Source: G963674665 sp963674665
GTDB taxonomy: Bacteria; Desulfobacterota; Desulfovibrionia; Desulfovibrionales; Desulfovibrionaceae
Direction of reading: 5' to 3'
NCBI GenBank assembly: GCA_963674665.2
Contig: CAXXPL010000009.1
Span: forward strand, 868,001 to 932,000
DNA length: 64,000 nucleotides
In this document: positions 1-8,587 of the stretch, one piece after another
Position numbering within the stretch: position 1 is the first letter of the stretch
How the letters are laid out: each line of letters opens with the position of its first letter
Program-made: the position numbers and the translations under genes
Notes under the pieces: generated by a model
The model's input: only the letters and a program-made list of their open reading frames with translations
Told to the model about the DNA's origin: nothing
Databases searched by the model: none

Positions 1-48
1 GTTGATCAGCTCCTGAAGGATGTCCAACTGGTAGGGAGTCAGGTTCAT
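1..48 (-). CDS. CheC-like chemotaxis phosphatase, N-terminal fragment at window edge
   Basis: Only the first 16 codons are present; the gene runs off the left edge. The ATG at 46-48 follows an AAGG-type ribosome-binding site inside the short gap after the neighbouring response regulator gene. The visible peptide begins MNLTPYQLDILQELIN, which matches the conserved opening of CheC-type CheY-P phosphatases (a helix with L-x-E-L-x-N). It lies 19 bases downstream of, and on the same strand as, a CheY-like gene, so a receiver/phosphatase pair in one transcript is likely. The CheC assignment rests on this short peptide alone. Confidence 0.55.
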   Translation of the reverse strand, partial: MNLTPYQLDILQELIN

Positions 49-67
49 GTCGTGCCTTGTGGTGAGC

Positions 68-424
68 TCAGGACTTCATTGCCCGCAGGAGTCGCTTGAG
101 TTCCTCCTCGTCCACGGGTTTGTTGAGAAACCCCTTTACCCCGAGTTCTTTGCAACGTCTTTTGGTGGTGTCCTGGATATCCGCGGTGATGACCAGGACA
201 TGGGACTTGTTGCCCTGGTCGGCGAGCCGCTGCAGGACCTCCATGCCGTTCATGGCGGGCATGTTCAGGTCCAGAAGTATTACGTCGGGTTTGTCGTTCA
301 GGGCGGATTCCAGACACTCCTTGCCGTCCTTGGCCTCCAGCACTTCATACCCCTCTTCCTTGGCGGTTTTGGCGTGCATGAAGCGTTGAAACATGGAATC
401 GTCCGCTATGAGCAACGTGGGCAT
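68..424 (-). CDS. CheY-like single-domain response regulator
   Basis: A 118-residue protein that is a bare receiver domain with no output domain. The acidic pair D8-D9 follows the first beta strand, D52 in the LLDLNMP motif is the expected phosphoacceptor, T80 is the switch residue and K102 in the NKP motif is the conserved lysine. I chose the ATG at 422-424 because an AGGAG-like site lies just upstream and the receiver fold begins there; longer in-frame versions add unrelated sequence. It is followed on the same strand by a probable CheC. Together they suggest a chemotaxis or signalling module in which CheC dephosphorylates this or a related receiver. The upstream partner kinase is not identifiable. 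Confidence 0.85.
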   Translation of the reverse strand: MPTLLIADDSMFQRFMHAKTAKEEGYEVLEAKDGKECLESALNDKPDVILLDLNMPAMNGMEVLQRLADQGNKSHVLVITADIQDTTKRRCKELGVKGFLNKPVDEEELKRLLRAMKS

Positions 425-851
425 ATATGACTCCTTGCAACTCTTGCATCGGGAGGGTTTGCCGTGGTCCTGCACCGCTCCCCCCAAAACGGTGGCGACT
501 TGCGTACGACCGCTCCGGACTCTGCCGGAGCGGGTTACGGTGCCTTTCCTGAGGCGGGGCGGGCATCGGGTATGAAAATGGCGCCGAGGACCTCGCGAAG
601 CGCCGTGGATGATCGTTGGTCTTTGGTTCAAGGTTTAGCCCAAAGCGCGAACGCCATCAAGCTTCCGGTTGAGACGGGGCGCTGGGATAGATGTATGTAA
701 AGATGCCGGAGCTGGTGACAATTTTTATGGCTCCTGGTACAAACATGCTGGACCGGGATCGGCGCGATGATGCGGTAACACTGCGTTTGAGACAAATCCG
801 TTTTGCGGCTGTGAGGGTAAGGGAACAGGACAAGCGCGTGGAGAGGAATAC
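425..851. other. Divergent intergenic region with one perfect hairpin
   Basis: This 427-base gap separates two divergent response regulator genes and should hold both promoters. No gene is supported. A perfect 9-bp inverted repeat (CCGCTCCGG, 510-518, with CCGGAGCGG, 525-533; 6-base loop) is present without a T tract, so it may be an operator or an RNA structure rather than a terminator. Confidence 0.4.
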
Positions 852-1304
852 ATGCTGAAAACACTTGTTGTGGACGACAGCAAATACCAGAGGTATATCA
901 TCGAGCTTGCATTGACAGAGTATTGCAAGTGCGAGCAGGCAGCGGACGGAGATGAGGCGGTTATTCTGTTCGAGCGTGCCTTGCAGAAGGATAGTCCCTA
1001 CAATCTTGTGGTGTTGGACATCCTCATGCCCAACATGGACGGCCACAAGACGCTCCGCCGTATGAACAATCTACAGAAGCAGTACGGTCTTTCCGAAGAG
1101 CGGTGCTGCAAGGTGGTGATGCTCTCCAGTCTGGACGATCCGAAAAACATGATGCGCGCGCAGTTCGAGGAAGGGGCGCACGCCTACATCACCAAGCCCT
1201 TTGAAGACGAAGTGCTGATAGAGACGCTACGCAACCTGGACCTCATCGACAACCCCCTGGATGAGGACGACTTTCCCGATATGGTGGACGAGCGCACGCA
1301 ATGA
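852..1304 (+). CDS. CheY-like response regulator
   Basis: A 150-residue receiver protein. D8-D9 form the acidic pocket, D56 (VVLDILMP) is the phosphoacceptor, S93 is at the switch position and K115 (TKP) is the conserved lysine. The last 25 residues form an acidic tail (EDDFPDMVDE) that is not part of the receiver fold and carries no DNA-binding motif. A GGAGAGG site precedes the ATG. The stop overlaps the start of cheD by four bases, a strong sign of translational coupling, so it probably works in adaptation or phosphate flow of a chemotaxis pathway. CheD is known to interact with CheC and chemoreceptors in other bacteria; the exact partner here is inferred. Confidence 0.88.
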   Translation: MLKTLVVDDSKYQRYIIELALTEYCKCEQAADGDEAVILFERALQKDSPYNLVVLDILMPNMDGHKTLRRMNNLQKQYGLSEERCCKVVMLSSLDDPKNMMRAQFEEGAHAYITKPFEDEVLIETLRNLDLIDNPLDEDDFPDMVDERTQ

Positions 1305-1792
1305 AAAGGATCTTCGACCGCTATCCCGACGCGAAGCAAAAATTTCTCATGGTGGCCGAAGGGGGGGTATTCATGGAGCCCACGGCGATTTCCACCGTCC
1401 TGGGGTCCTGTGTCACCGTGACCTTTCACTGCCCCAGTCAGAGGATAGGCGCGGCGTTTCACGCGTTGTTGCCGCGATTCGATGAATATGAGTACAAACA
1501 TCCCACAGGGTTGTTCTACCGGTACGTTGACAGCGCCATCAAGAGGACCTGCGACAAGCTCTTTGCCAGGGGAGTGAAAAAACAGGATATCGAATGCAAG
1601 ATCTTTGGCGGCTCAAGCGCCATGTTCCAGCACGAGATAAGCGTGGGGCCGAGGAACGTGCAAGTGGCCTATGAAACCCTGGCCTCCCTCTCCCTGCGCA
1701 TAACCGCCAGCAACGTCGGCGGTATCAAGGGACGCAAGATCGTGTTCATATCCCACACCGGAGAGGTCTACGTCAGGCAGTTGACCAGTTGA
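1301..1792 (+). CDS. cheD: Chemoreceptor glutamine deamidase CheD
   Basis: A 163-residue protein of the CheD family, which deamidates specific glutamines of methyl-accepting chemotaxis proteins and can stimulate CheC. The catalytic cysteine is visible as C37 in LGSCV and the histidine as H54 in AAFHALLP, 17 residues later, the same spacing as in Thermotoga CheD. The third catalytic position, six residues before the cysteine, is Ser31 here rather than Thr, a conservative change. The conserved GGSSAMF and RNV elements follow. The ATG overlaps the preceding response regulator stop (ATGA), so the two are cotranscribed. A strong hairpin terminator lies 30 bases downstream. Confidence 0.9.
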   Translation: MKRIFDRYPDAKQKFLMVAEGGVFMEPTAISTVLGSCVTVTFHCPSQRIGAAFHALLPRFDEYEYKHPTGLFYRYVDSAIKRTCDKLFARGVKKQDIECKIFGGSSAMFQHEISVGPRNVQVAYETLASLSLRITASNVGGIKGRKIVFISHTGEVYVRQLTS

Positions 1793-1821
1793 ACTCGCTG
1801 CTCATTGATTGAAAACAATTT

Positions 1822-1859
1822 CCGGGGGGAACCCTTTTTTCAAAAAGGGTTCCCCCCGG
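1822..1859. terminator. Bidirectional hairpin terminator between cheD and ribB
   Basis: A perfect 18-bp inverted repeat with a 2-base loop. The left arm is CCGGGGGGAACCCTTTTT, mirrored on the right. It lies between two convergent genes. The A/T-rich inner part supplies a U tract in both directions. It belongs to the recurrent hairpin family seen throughout the window. Confidence 0.8.
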
Positions 1860-1895
1860 GGATCTCTTCTCGAACCTTCAAATCGGCGACAGGAC

Positions 1896-2555
1896 TCAGG
1901 CCGCCTGGCGCTCGGTGGAGTCCTTGAGTCTGTATGCCTTGAGGTCCTGGATGGTGATCACAGGCAGGCCGTGCTTTTCGGCATAAGCCACCACTTCGGG
2001 TAATCTGGCCATGGTGCCGTCCGGGTTGGTGAGCTCGCACAACACGCCGCAATCACCCAATCCGGCGAGTTTCATGAGGTCCACGGTTGCCTCGGTGTGG
2101 CCGCCACGCTCCAGCACGCCACCGCTCCGGGCCCTGAGGGGGAATACATGCCCGGGGCAGTGTAGATCCCCGGTACAGGCCTCGGGCGCGCTGGCCGCCT
2201 TGACCGTGCGCACGCGGTCCGCGGCCGAGACGCCGGTGGTCACGCCCTGGGCCGCTTCGATGGAAACGGTGAAGGCGGTGCCATAGCGGCTCTTGTTGTC
2301 ATCCACCATCATGGGCAGACCCAGCCGCTCCACATGCTCGGGGGGCATGCACAGGCACACGATGCCGCTGCAGTCCCGGATGAGCATGGCCATCTGTTGG
2401 TCGGTCAGATGCAGGGCCGAGAAAATGAGGTCTCCCTCGTTCTCCCGGTCCTCGTCGTCAGTGACGAGAACTCCGCTTCCATCCCGCAGGGATTGGAGGG
2501 CCTTTTCGACGCGCTCCAGGGGGGGGCCGAATCTGTTGAGCAAAGACTGATTCAT
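1896..2555 (-). CDS. ribB: 3,4-dihydroxy-2-butanone 4-phosphate synthase
   Basis: A 219-residue stand-alone RibB, the length of the monofunctional E. coli enzyme. It converts ribulose 5-phosphate to the four-carbon precursor of riboflavin plus formate. The diagnostic acidic loop DDEDRENEGD is near residues 33-42, followed by the CxCMPPEH-like segment, DNKSRYGTAFTVSIEA and a GHTEATVDL motif at about 152-160. No GTP cyclohydrolase II domain is attached, unlike many bacterial RibBA fusions. The ATG follows a GGAG site. An FMN riboswitch lies about 115 bases upstream on the same strand, so expression should fall when FMN is plentiful. No other rib genes lie next to it. Confidence 0.95.
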   Translation of the reverse strand: MNQSLLNRFGPPLERVEKALQSLRDGSGVLVTDDEDRENEGDLIFSALHLTDQQMAMLIRDCSGIVCLCMPPEHVERLGLPMMVDDNKSRYGTAFTVSIEAAQGVTTGVSAADRVRTVKAASAPEACTGDLHCPGHVFPLRARSGGVLERGGHTEATVDLMKLAGLGDCGVLCELTNPDGTMARLPEVVAYAEKHGLPVITIQDLKAYRLKDSTERQAA

Positions 2556-2669
2556 GGGAACGCTCCTTCACGTTCGAGGTTCATGAATCAGGGCACAGGA
2601 AATGCCGATCGCCGCAAAAGGGCACGATGGGACACGCGATGAAGCCGCGTGATCGAAAGGTCGGCACTT

Positions 2670-2816
2670 ATCCTCTTCCATCCGGACTGTAACCGTCGGC
2701 CCCGGCCTCTCACCGGGTCTGCTGACCCCCTTCCCCGATGGAAGGGGCGCTCGCGGGCTCCCCGGATCTAATCCGGATTACCGCCGGTAGGGAATTTCAC
2801 CCAGCCCTGAGAATAA
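2670..2816 (-). promoter_or_regulatory. FMN riboswitch (RFN element) controlling ribB
   Basis: Read on the minus strand, the sequence shows the RFN core in order: CAGGGCTGGGTGAAATTCCC, ACCGGCGGTAAT, AGCCCGCGAGCG, GGTCAGCAGACCCGGTGAGA, GGCCGGGGCCGACGGTTA and CAGTCCGGATGGAAGAG. These are the invariant FMN-binding junction segments with the P1-P6 stems between them. It lies in the leader of ribB. No separate U-tract terminator is obvious between it and the start codon, so control may be at translation. Confidence 0.95.
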
Positions 2817-2993
2817 GAACGGGTGGAAATGTGCTTGAACCCGATGGCGTTGTCAACTCATCCTGTAATAAATAACATGTGCGCTTTCGGCTTACCCGCA
2901 AGGTGTCCATGTGGGGCGATACCGAAAAATCTTTTATTTTCGAGCTATTAAGGCAGAGCATCTGGAAATACATTGTAACAGGAGTGAGAAGCA

Positions 2994-4742
2994 ATGTCCG
3001 AAACCACGCCGCATCGTTTCGTTCAGGAGATGGCTGAGGAGACCAGGAAGGGCAACATTACAAGAAGAGATTTTTTCAAATACGCGGCCCTGTTCGGAGT
3101 GTCGCTTCCAGTCGCCGGGCTCCTGGCCGGGGTGCCATTGTCGGAGCTGGCCCGGGCAGGCACGGCAGGGGGTGAGGATTGGGCCTCCCTGAGGGAGGAG
3201 AGCCCCTTTGAGATCAAGAACCTGCTTATCGAGCGGGCCAGGAAGGCCTGCGAGGGCAAGCCCGGCTGCGCCATGATAAACGCCGGGCGCGGCAACCCGG
3301 ACTTTCTGAACACCACGGCGCGCAAAGCCTTTGCCCTGCTCATGCTGTTCGCCGCCCAGGAGGCGGAGAATGGAGTCTTCACGCCGGATGTCGGCTATCG
3401 TGTGAAAAGGGGGGGCCTGGCGGGAAAACTGGACGCGTTCCTGCGCGGCCAGAACAACGCCCCTGGAGCTGAATTCCTTGGCCAGGCAATGAAGTACGCG
3501 ACCACCAAGCTGGGCATGGAGGCGGACGAGGTTGCCTTCGAACTGGTGGACGGTGTTCAGGGCGACTTCTACCCCGACCCTCCGCGTATCTTCCCGGTCA
3601 CCGAGGCTGTGGTGAACAAGTACCTGGACAGGGTGGTGTTCTCCAGCGCTCCCCCGAAGGGGCGGTTCAGCCTCTTCGCCACCGAGGGCGCCACGAGCGC
3701 CATGATCTACCTGTTCAACTCCCTGAAGGAGAACAAGGTTCTGAACGCCGGTGACAAGGTGGCCATCGTGACCCCCATATTCTCCCCGTATCTCGAACTT
3801 CCAGTACTCGCCGACTATGGCCTGAAGATCGTGAACATCGCCTGCGATCAGGACAAGGGCTGGCAGGTTCCGGACTCCGAGGTGGCCAAGCTCAAGGACC
3901 CGGCCGTGAAGGCGCTTTACATGGTCAATCCCACCAACCCCACGTCGGTTTCCCTGAACAACGACACCGTGCGGCGGATGTCCGAGGTCATCAGCAAACA
4001 CAACCCGAACATGGTCATCATTTCGGACACGGTGTACGCCAGCTTTGTGGAAGAGTTCGCCACGTTCGGACAATTCCTGCCCGAGAACATCCTGGGTGTG
4101 TACTCTTTTTCCAAGTACTTCGGGGTTACCGGCTGGCGCCTGGGCGTGATCATGACCCACGAGAACTGCGTGGTGGACAGGATCATCAAGGCCCTACCGC
4201 AAAAGGACCAGGCCCTGCTGGACATGCGTTACAGGCTTGTCTCCACAGAGCCGGGGGAGATCACGTTCACCGAGAGGCTGGAGATCGACTCCAGGCAGGT
4301 GGCCCTGGCGCACACGGGAGGGCTTTCCGGGCCGCAACAGGTGGGCATGTGCCTGTTCTCCCTGTTCGAACTGCTGGACGAGAAATACGCGTACAAGAAG
4401 TCCATCATGGATATCCTGCGCAAGCGCTGGTCCGCGCTCTACTCGGCCCTGGGCATTGAGGAACCCTCCGGCGGCAATCTGACCCGCTACTACGCGCTCA
4501 TCGACCTTGGACGTCTGGCCGAGGCCAAAAAGGGCAAGAAGTTCGCGGAGGCCATGATGAAGGGGCATTCCCTGGATTTCCTGTTCCGCCTGGCGGACAA
4601 CGAGGCCACGGTATGCCTGCCCGGAAGGGGCTTTTCCGGGCCGGAGTGGTCTCTGCGAGTGGCTCTGGCCAACATCTCGGAAGAACAATGCTCCGTTGTG
4701 GGGAAGAATATCATCAAGGTGCTGGACAGCTATGACGGGTGA
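2994..4742 (+). CDS. asdA: Aspartate 4-decarboxylase / aminotransferase with a Tat signal
   Basis: A 582-residue fold-type I PLP enzyme closely resembling bifunctional aspartate aminotransferase/L-aspartate beta-decarboxylase (aspartate to alanine plus CO2). Visible landmarks are INAGRGNPDFL (about 95-105), NPTNPTS, the PLP lysine K374 in YSFSKYFGVTGWRLG, and LPGRGFSGPEWS near the end. Known cytosolic members have about 530 residues. This one has roughly 55 extra N-terminal residues containing a twin-arginine motif (ITRRDFFKY, R24-R25), a hydrophobic stretch and a possible AxA-type site near residue 55. That predicts export of the folded, cofactor-loaded enzyme to the periplasm. The ATG has a GGAGTGAGAAGCA leader. 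It stands alone between ribB and a histidine kinase. The export claim is inference. Confidence 0.87.
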   Translation: MSETTPHRFVQEMAEETRKGNITRRDFFKYAALFGVSLPVAGLLAGVPLSELARAGTAGGEDWASLREESPFEIKNLLIERARKACEGKPGCAMINAGRGNPDFLNTTARKAFALLMLFAAQEAENGVFTPDVGYRVKRGGLAGKLDAFLRGQNNAPGAEFLGQAMKYATTKLGMEADEVAFELVDGVQGDFYPDPPRIFPVTEAVVNKYLDRVVFSSAPPKGRFSLFATEGATSAMIYLFNSLKENKVLNAGDKVAIVTPIFSPYLELPVLADYGLKIVNIACDQDKGWQVPDSEVAKLKDPAVKALYMVNPTNPTSVSLNNDTVRRMSEVISKHNPNMVIISDTVYASFVEEFATFGQFLPENILGVYSFSKYFGVTGWRLGVIMTHENCVVDRIIKALPQKDQALLDMRYRLVSTEPGEITFTERLEIDSRQVALAHTGGLSGPQQVGMCLFSLFELLDEKYAYKKSIMDILRKRWSALYSALGIEEPSGGNLTRYYALIDLGRLAEAKKGKKFAEAMMKGHSLDFLFRLADNEATVCLPGRGFSGPEWSLRVALANISEEQCSVVGKNIIKVLDSYDG

Positions 4743-4984
4743 CCGGCGGCCATTCGAGGCAAGGTTCAGGGATGTGAAAAAGCGACCGGACGTTTGCGGA
4801 TCGCCTTGGTATGATAAGTGTTTTTTGCTGGTTGCCGGGGCTTCGGGTTTTCGTTACAAAAATAGCCGTCTTTGCTTGATCAACTCATCCTCAACCGTAG
4901 CAGACGCCGATTTCTTACCCCAAGCTGAGACAGGGGGGCGTCCCCCGAGTAATCCATACCGGGGCTGACATTATCGAAAACGGG
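4743..4984. other. Intergenic region after asdA
   Basis: No gene is supported in this 242-base stretch. A short GGGGGG-CG-TCCCCC hairpin near 4934-4947 is the only notable structure and may end asdA transcription. Confidence 0.3.
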
Positions 4985-5024
4985 TTGTGGCGGGATGGCG
5001 CCGAAAGACGCCATCCCGCCACAA
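4985..5024. repeat. Perfect 16-bp inverted repeat upstream of hybrid kinase
   Basis: The arms TTGTGGCGGGATGGCG (4985-5000) and CGCCATCCCGCCACAA (5009-5024) are perfect complements around an 8-base loop. An open frame continues through it, but a coding role is unlikely; the kinase probably starts about 86 bases downstream. It could be the asdA terminator (no clear U tract) or an operator or leader structure of the kinase gene. Confidence 0.6.
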
Positions 5025-5110
5025 CACAAGTCTTGCGCTTCATGCGCGGGATTTGTCACGTCGAAATCCTGTTCGACCGACGATGTCGACGCATGAAAGG
5101 GGAGTCCGCC

Positions 5111-7420
5111 TTGTCCGCAAACGGGATCAAGCCCTGGAGGAGCATTACGCTCCGCATCCAGCTGCCGCTGTGCGGCGCGCTTCTGCTGCTCATCGCCTGT
5201 GCGGTGTTCACTTTCCACTGGCTGCAGAGCGAGGACCTGGACGACCATGTCAGAATGCAGGTCACGGGCCTGGAAGAACTTTTCTGGAAAAGCCTGGAAC
5301 GCGACGCCGAGTTTATTGCCAGCCAACTTGATTACATTGAAAAAAACAAGTCCCTGGAAAAAGCCTTCCTGAGCCGCGATCGGGAGGGGCTGTACTTCGC
5401 CGTGGAAAGCCTGAGCAGGCATCTGCGCGACAAGTACAAGGTCACGCATTTCTACTTCGTTCTGCCGGACAGGACGTGCTTTCTGCGCGCGCACCTTTCC
5501 TCGCGCCACGGCGACCGCATCGGCCGCAACACCATGATTCAGGCCGAACGTATGGGGCACCAGGCGTCGGGCATCGAACTCGGCCCCTTCGGCACCTTCA
5601 CTCTGCGCGTGGTCAGACCCTGGGTAAAGGACGAGCAACTCATAGGTTATATCGAGCTGGGAATGGAGATCGGGCATCTCACTTCCATGCTCTCCAATAC
5701 CTTCGATGTGGACCTCGTCTTTGCCATGAAAAAGCACCTGCTCAACCGCGACAGATGGGCGGAAGGACAGCGCTTTCTCGGCCGTGAGCCGGTAGGCTGG
5801 GACATGTTCCCCAACTACGTGGTGGTGGATTCCACCCTGAAGGAGATGCCCCGGGAACTGGGAGACATTCTGCACCTGCACAGCGTGCGGCACACCACCA
5901 GACTGCTGCCCATGCACCTGGGAGACAGGACGTTCATCGCCACCGGCATCGCCCTCATCGACGAAGGTGGGGACGAGGCCGGAGACCTGATCATGCTCTG
6001 CGACGTGACCGCCAGGAAGGCCGCCCTGAACAGGGCCGCCTACATGGTGGTGGGCGTGGGCCTGGGCCTCTGGCTCATGCTGTCGATATTGTTTCTTATC
6101 TATATCAGGCGAATAGAGAACGCTATCGTACACGCTCATTCCCGCCTGGAGTCGGAGGTGGAGGAGCGGGTGCAGGCACAGGAAAGGCTCTCGACCGCAC
6201 TGAATGAATCCGAGAACCTCCGCCGACAGGTGGAGGTATCCCTTTTGCGGAGCGAGGAACTGGCGCGCCAAGCCCAGGCCGCCACCGAGGCGAAGTCCAT
6301 GTTTCTCACAAACATGAGCCATGAGCTGCGCACCCCCCTGAACGGAATCCTGGGCATGCTCCAACTCCTGGAGTTCACGGACCTGAAGGGCGAGCAAAGG
6401 GATTATCTCGCCACGGCCAACCTCGGAGGGGAGCGTCTGGCAAAGCTGCTCTGCGACATCCTCGACTACACCAGGATGGAGCAGGGGTTGGTGGAGCTCA
6501 AGATGGAGCGATTCAGCCCCCGCCAGGTGCTCGAGGACTGCGAGGGGTTGTTCAAGGCAGCGGCGGTCAATGCCGGCCTGCAATTGACCTTCACCTGTTC
6601 GCCGGACATCCCGGAACTGCTCATCGGCGACGGTCATCGGTTGGGGCAGGTGCTCATCAATCTCGTTGGCAACGCGGTGAAGTTCACCAAGCAGGGGAGC
6701 GTGGTCGTGGACGCTTCGGGACAGATTTGCCCGGACCCATCCATGTGCAGAATCCTTTTCACCATCTCGGACACGGGCATCGGCATAGACGACAGCAGGC
6801 TCGACGATTTGTTCGAACCCTTTGTCCAGGCCGACGGCGAGTTCAACCGCTCCTACCAGGGCGCCGGTCTCGGTCTGGGCATCGTGAAGCGTCTGGTCGA
6901 ACTCATGGGCGGAAGCCTCACCGTATGCAGCGAGATGGAGCAGGGCAGCACCTGTTTCCTGTCCCTGTCCTTCAAGCGTGTAGGCAAGGGGCTGATCCCC
7001 ATTCGCACAAGCGCTGGAGGGGACGAGTACAGGGTTCTCATCGTGGAGGACGAGGAACTGAGCCTCTGCGTGCTCAGGCAGTTCATGAAGCGCCAGGGAA
7101 TGGCTGTCACGGTGGCCCGGAACGGCACACAGGCCCTGGAGGCCTTGAAGGAGGACAACTTCGACATAGTGTTCATGGATGTTCAGATGCCGGTGATGGA
7201 TGGGCTGGAGACCGTGGCGATCATCCGGAACGCGGAGGCGTTCGGTGACAAATCCGGGATCCCGGTGGTGGCCATGACGGCCGGCGCTCAGGAAGAGGAA
7301 AAGGACAACTTCCTGAGGGCGGGTATGGACGCCTGCCTGCTCAAACCCCTGGACCTGGCGGAGCTCAATGGGCTCCTCGACAGGCTGCTTCCCCACCCTC
7401 GAATGGGAGGGGAAAAATGA
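5111..7420 (+). CDS. Hybrid sensor histidine kinase (Cache-like sensor, HisKA, HATPase, receiver)
   Basis: A 769-residue membrane kinase if the TTG at 5111 is used; it has a GGGGAG site 6 bases upstream, while the in-frame ATGs at 5093 and 5042 have none. The order is: transmembrane segment at about 13-37; a periplasmic double-Cache-type sensor (FLRAHLSSRHGD, IGRNT) to about 310; a second transmembrane helix; a coiled coil; the phosphoacceptor H404 in NMSHELRTPLN; the ATPase with its N box (NLVGNAVKF), DTGIGI and GAGLGLGIV; and a C-terminal receiver with D690 (FMDVQMP) and a KP lysine. The last 165 residues fall inside a tandem duplication that continues past the gene. No dedicated response regulator is adjacent; the convergent chemoreceptor may be unrelated. 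Confidence 0.9.
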   Translation: MSANGIKPWRSITLRIQLPLCGALLLLIACAVFTFHWLQSEDLDDHVRMQVTGLEELFWKSLERDAEFIASQLDYIEKNKSLEKAFLSRDREGLYFAVESLSRHLRDKYKVTHFYFVLPDRTCFLRAHLSSRHGDRIGRNTMIQAERMGHQASGIELGPFGTFTLRVVRPWVKDEQLIGYIELGMEIGHLTSMLSNTFDVDLVFAMKKHLLNRDRWAEGQRFLGREPVGWDMFPNYVVVDSTLKEMPRELGDILHLHSVRHTTRLLPMHLGDRTFIATGIALIDEGGDEAGDLIMLCDVTARKAALNRAAYMVVGVGLGLWLMLSILFLIYIRRIENAIVHAHSRLESEVEERVQAQERLSTALNESENLRRQVEVSLLRSEELARQAQAATEAKSMFLTNMSHELRTPLNGILGMLQLLEFTDLKGEQRDYLATANLGGERLAKLLCDILDYTRMEQGLVELKMERFSPRQVLEDCEGLFKAAAVNAGLQLTFTCSPDIPELLIGDGHRLGQVLINLVGNAVKFTKQGSVVVDASGQICPDPSMCRILFTISDTGIGIDDSRLDDLFEPFVQADGEFNRSYQGAGLGLGIVKRLVELMGGSLTVCSEMEQGSTCFLSLSFKRVGKGLIPIRTSAGGDEYRVLIVEDEELSLCVLRQFMKRQGMAVTVARNGTQALEALKEDNFDIVFMDVQMPVMDGLETVAIIRNAEAFGDKSGIPVVAMTAGAQEEEKDNFLRAGMDACLLKPLDLAELNGLLDRLLPHPRMGGEK

Positions 7421-8091
7421 ACTGTGGAGGGAGCCATCAGTGAACAGGACTTCCCCTGGAGCCGACTCCGGCATATTTCGCATAGGGTATAGAGAAGGGG
7501 AAGAGCGGAGGGAGGACCCCGCTCAAGCCTCTTTTTGAAATCCCGCCCTAGCTTTGGCGCAGTTCCTCGGTCATGATCTTGAGCTGCGAGGCCAGGTTCG
7601 CAAGCTGCATGATGGCGTCCTGAGCCTGGTTCATGTCTTCCGAGGTGTCGTTGGAGATGCGCGTCACATCCTCGATGGCCTGGGTGATCTCCTCGCTTGC
7701 GGCGGACTGCTGCTCAGCGGCCGTGGCAATGGCACGCACCTGGTCAGTGGTGATGGCCACGATTTCCACGATCTGGCCCAAGGACTCTCCCGCCCTGCTC
7801 GCCAGCTCCGTCGACTGCTCAACGGCCAACTCGGCCTCCCCCATCTCCTCGATGTTGCGTCGAGTGCCGCTTTGGATTGCGGTGATGGCGTCGCCGACCT
7901 CCTTGGTGGCGGCCATAGTCTTTTCCGCCAGCTTCCGCACTTCGTCCGCAACCACTGCGAAACCTCTCCCGGCGTCGCCTGCCCGGGCGGCCTCGATGGC
8001 GGCGTTCAGTGCCAGCAGGTTGGTCTGATCCGCGATATCGTTGATCACGCTCATGATACTGCCGATGTTTTCGGCCTCGTTGCCCAACTGC
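6925..8091. repeat. Tandem duplication, copy 1 (1,167 bp)
   Basis: The 1,167 bases from 6925 to 8091 recur immediately at 8092-9258, and the translated content of both copies is identical as far as I can read. The unit carries the 3' third of the hybrid kinase gene, the short convergent spacer and the 3' quarter of the chemoreceptor gene. The junction at 8091/8092 shows no shared microhomology. Confidence 0.95.
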
Positions 8092-8093
8092 AT
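7548..8093 (-). pseudogene. 3' remnant of chemoreceptor gene made by the tandem duplication
   Basis: This encodes the last 180 or so residues of the intact chemoreceptor at 8715-10865 with no visible change, from QLGNEAENIGSIM through the conserved receptor tip (DQTNLLALNAAIEAARAG) to the C-terminus. The N-terminal sensor, membrane segments and HAMP are missing. The duplication junction happens to create an in-frame ATG (8091-8093), but no ribosome-binding site was selected there, so expression is doubtful. If translated, it would be a soluble receptor tip fragment able in principle to bind CheA/CheW. Confidence 0.85.
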
Positions 8094-8587
8094 GCAGCGA
8101 GATGGAGCAGGGCAGCACCTGTTTCCTGTCCCTGTCCTTCAAGCGTGTAGGCAAGGGGCTGATCCCCATTCGCACAAGCGCTGGAGGGGACGAGTACAGG
8201 GTTCTCATCGTGGAGGACGAGGAACTGAGCCTCTGCGTGCTCAGGCAGTTCATGAAGCGCCAGGGAATGGCTGTCACGGTGGCCCGGAACGGCACACAGG
8301 CCCTGGAGGCCTTGAAGGAGGACAACTTCGACATAGTGTTCATGGATGTTCAGATGCCGGTGATGGATGGGCTGGAGACCGTGGCGATCATCCGGAACGC
8401 GGAGGCGTTCGGTGACAAATCCGGGATCCCGGTGGTGGCCATGACGGCCGGCGCTCAGGAAGAGGAAAAGGACAACTTCCTGAGGGCGGGTATGGACGCC
8501 TGCCTGCTCAAACCCCTGGACCTGGCGGAGCTCAATGGGCTCCTCGACAGGCTGCTTCCCCACCCTCGAATGGGAGGGGAAAAATGA
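8092..8587 (+). pseudogene. 3' remnant of hybrid kinase gene (receiver domain)
   Basis: This second copy of the kinase 3' end begins at the duplication junction and keeps the tail of the ATPase domain plus the whole receiver, ending at the same codon as the intact gene. An internal ATG at 8102 would give a 161-residue receiver protein with the phosphoacceptor aspartate and conserved lysine intact. It lacks the kinase core and an evident promoter, so I treat it as a remnant. Confidence 0.85.

Noticed and set aside
4880..7483. 867-codon open frame on the minus strand opposite the hybrid kinase
   Set aside because: It is antisense to clear kinase domains, its translation has the His/Gln/Val/Leu-rich look of GC-rich shadow frames, and it contains no recognisable motif.
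8102..8587. Free-standing receiver gene
   Set aside because: It is identical to the kinase 3' end and sits at a duplication junction without its own promoter; treated as a remnant.
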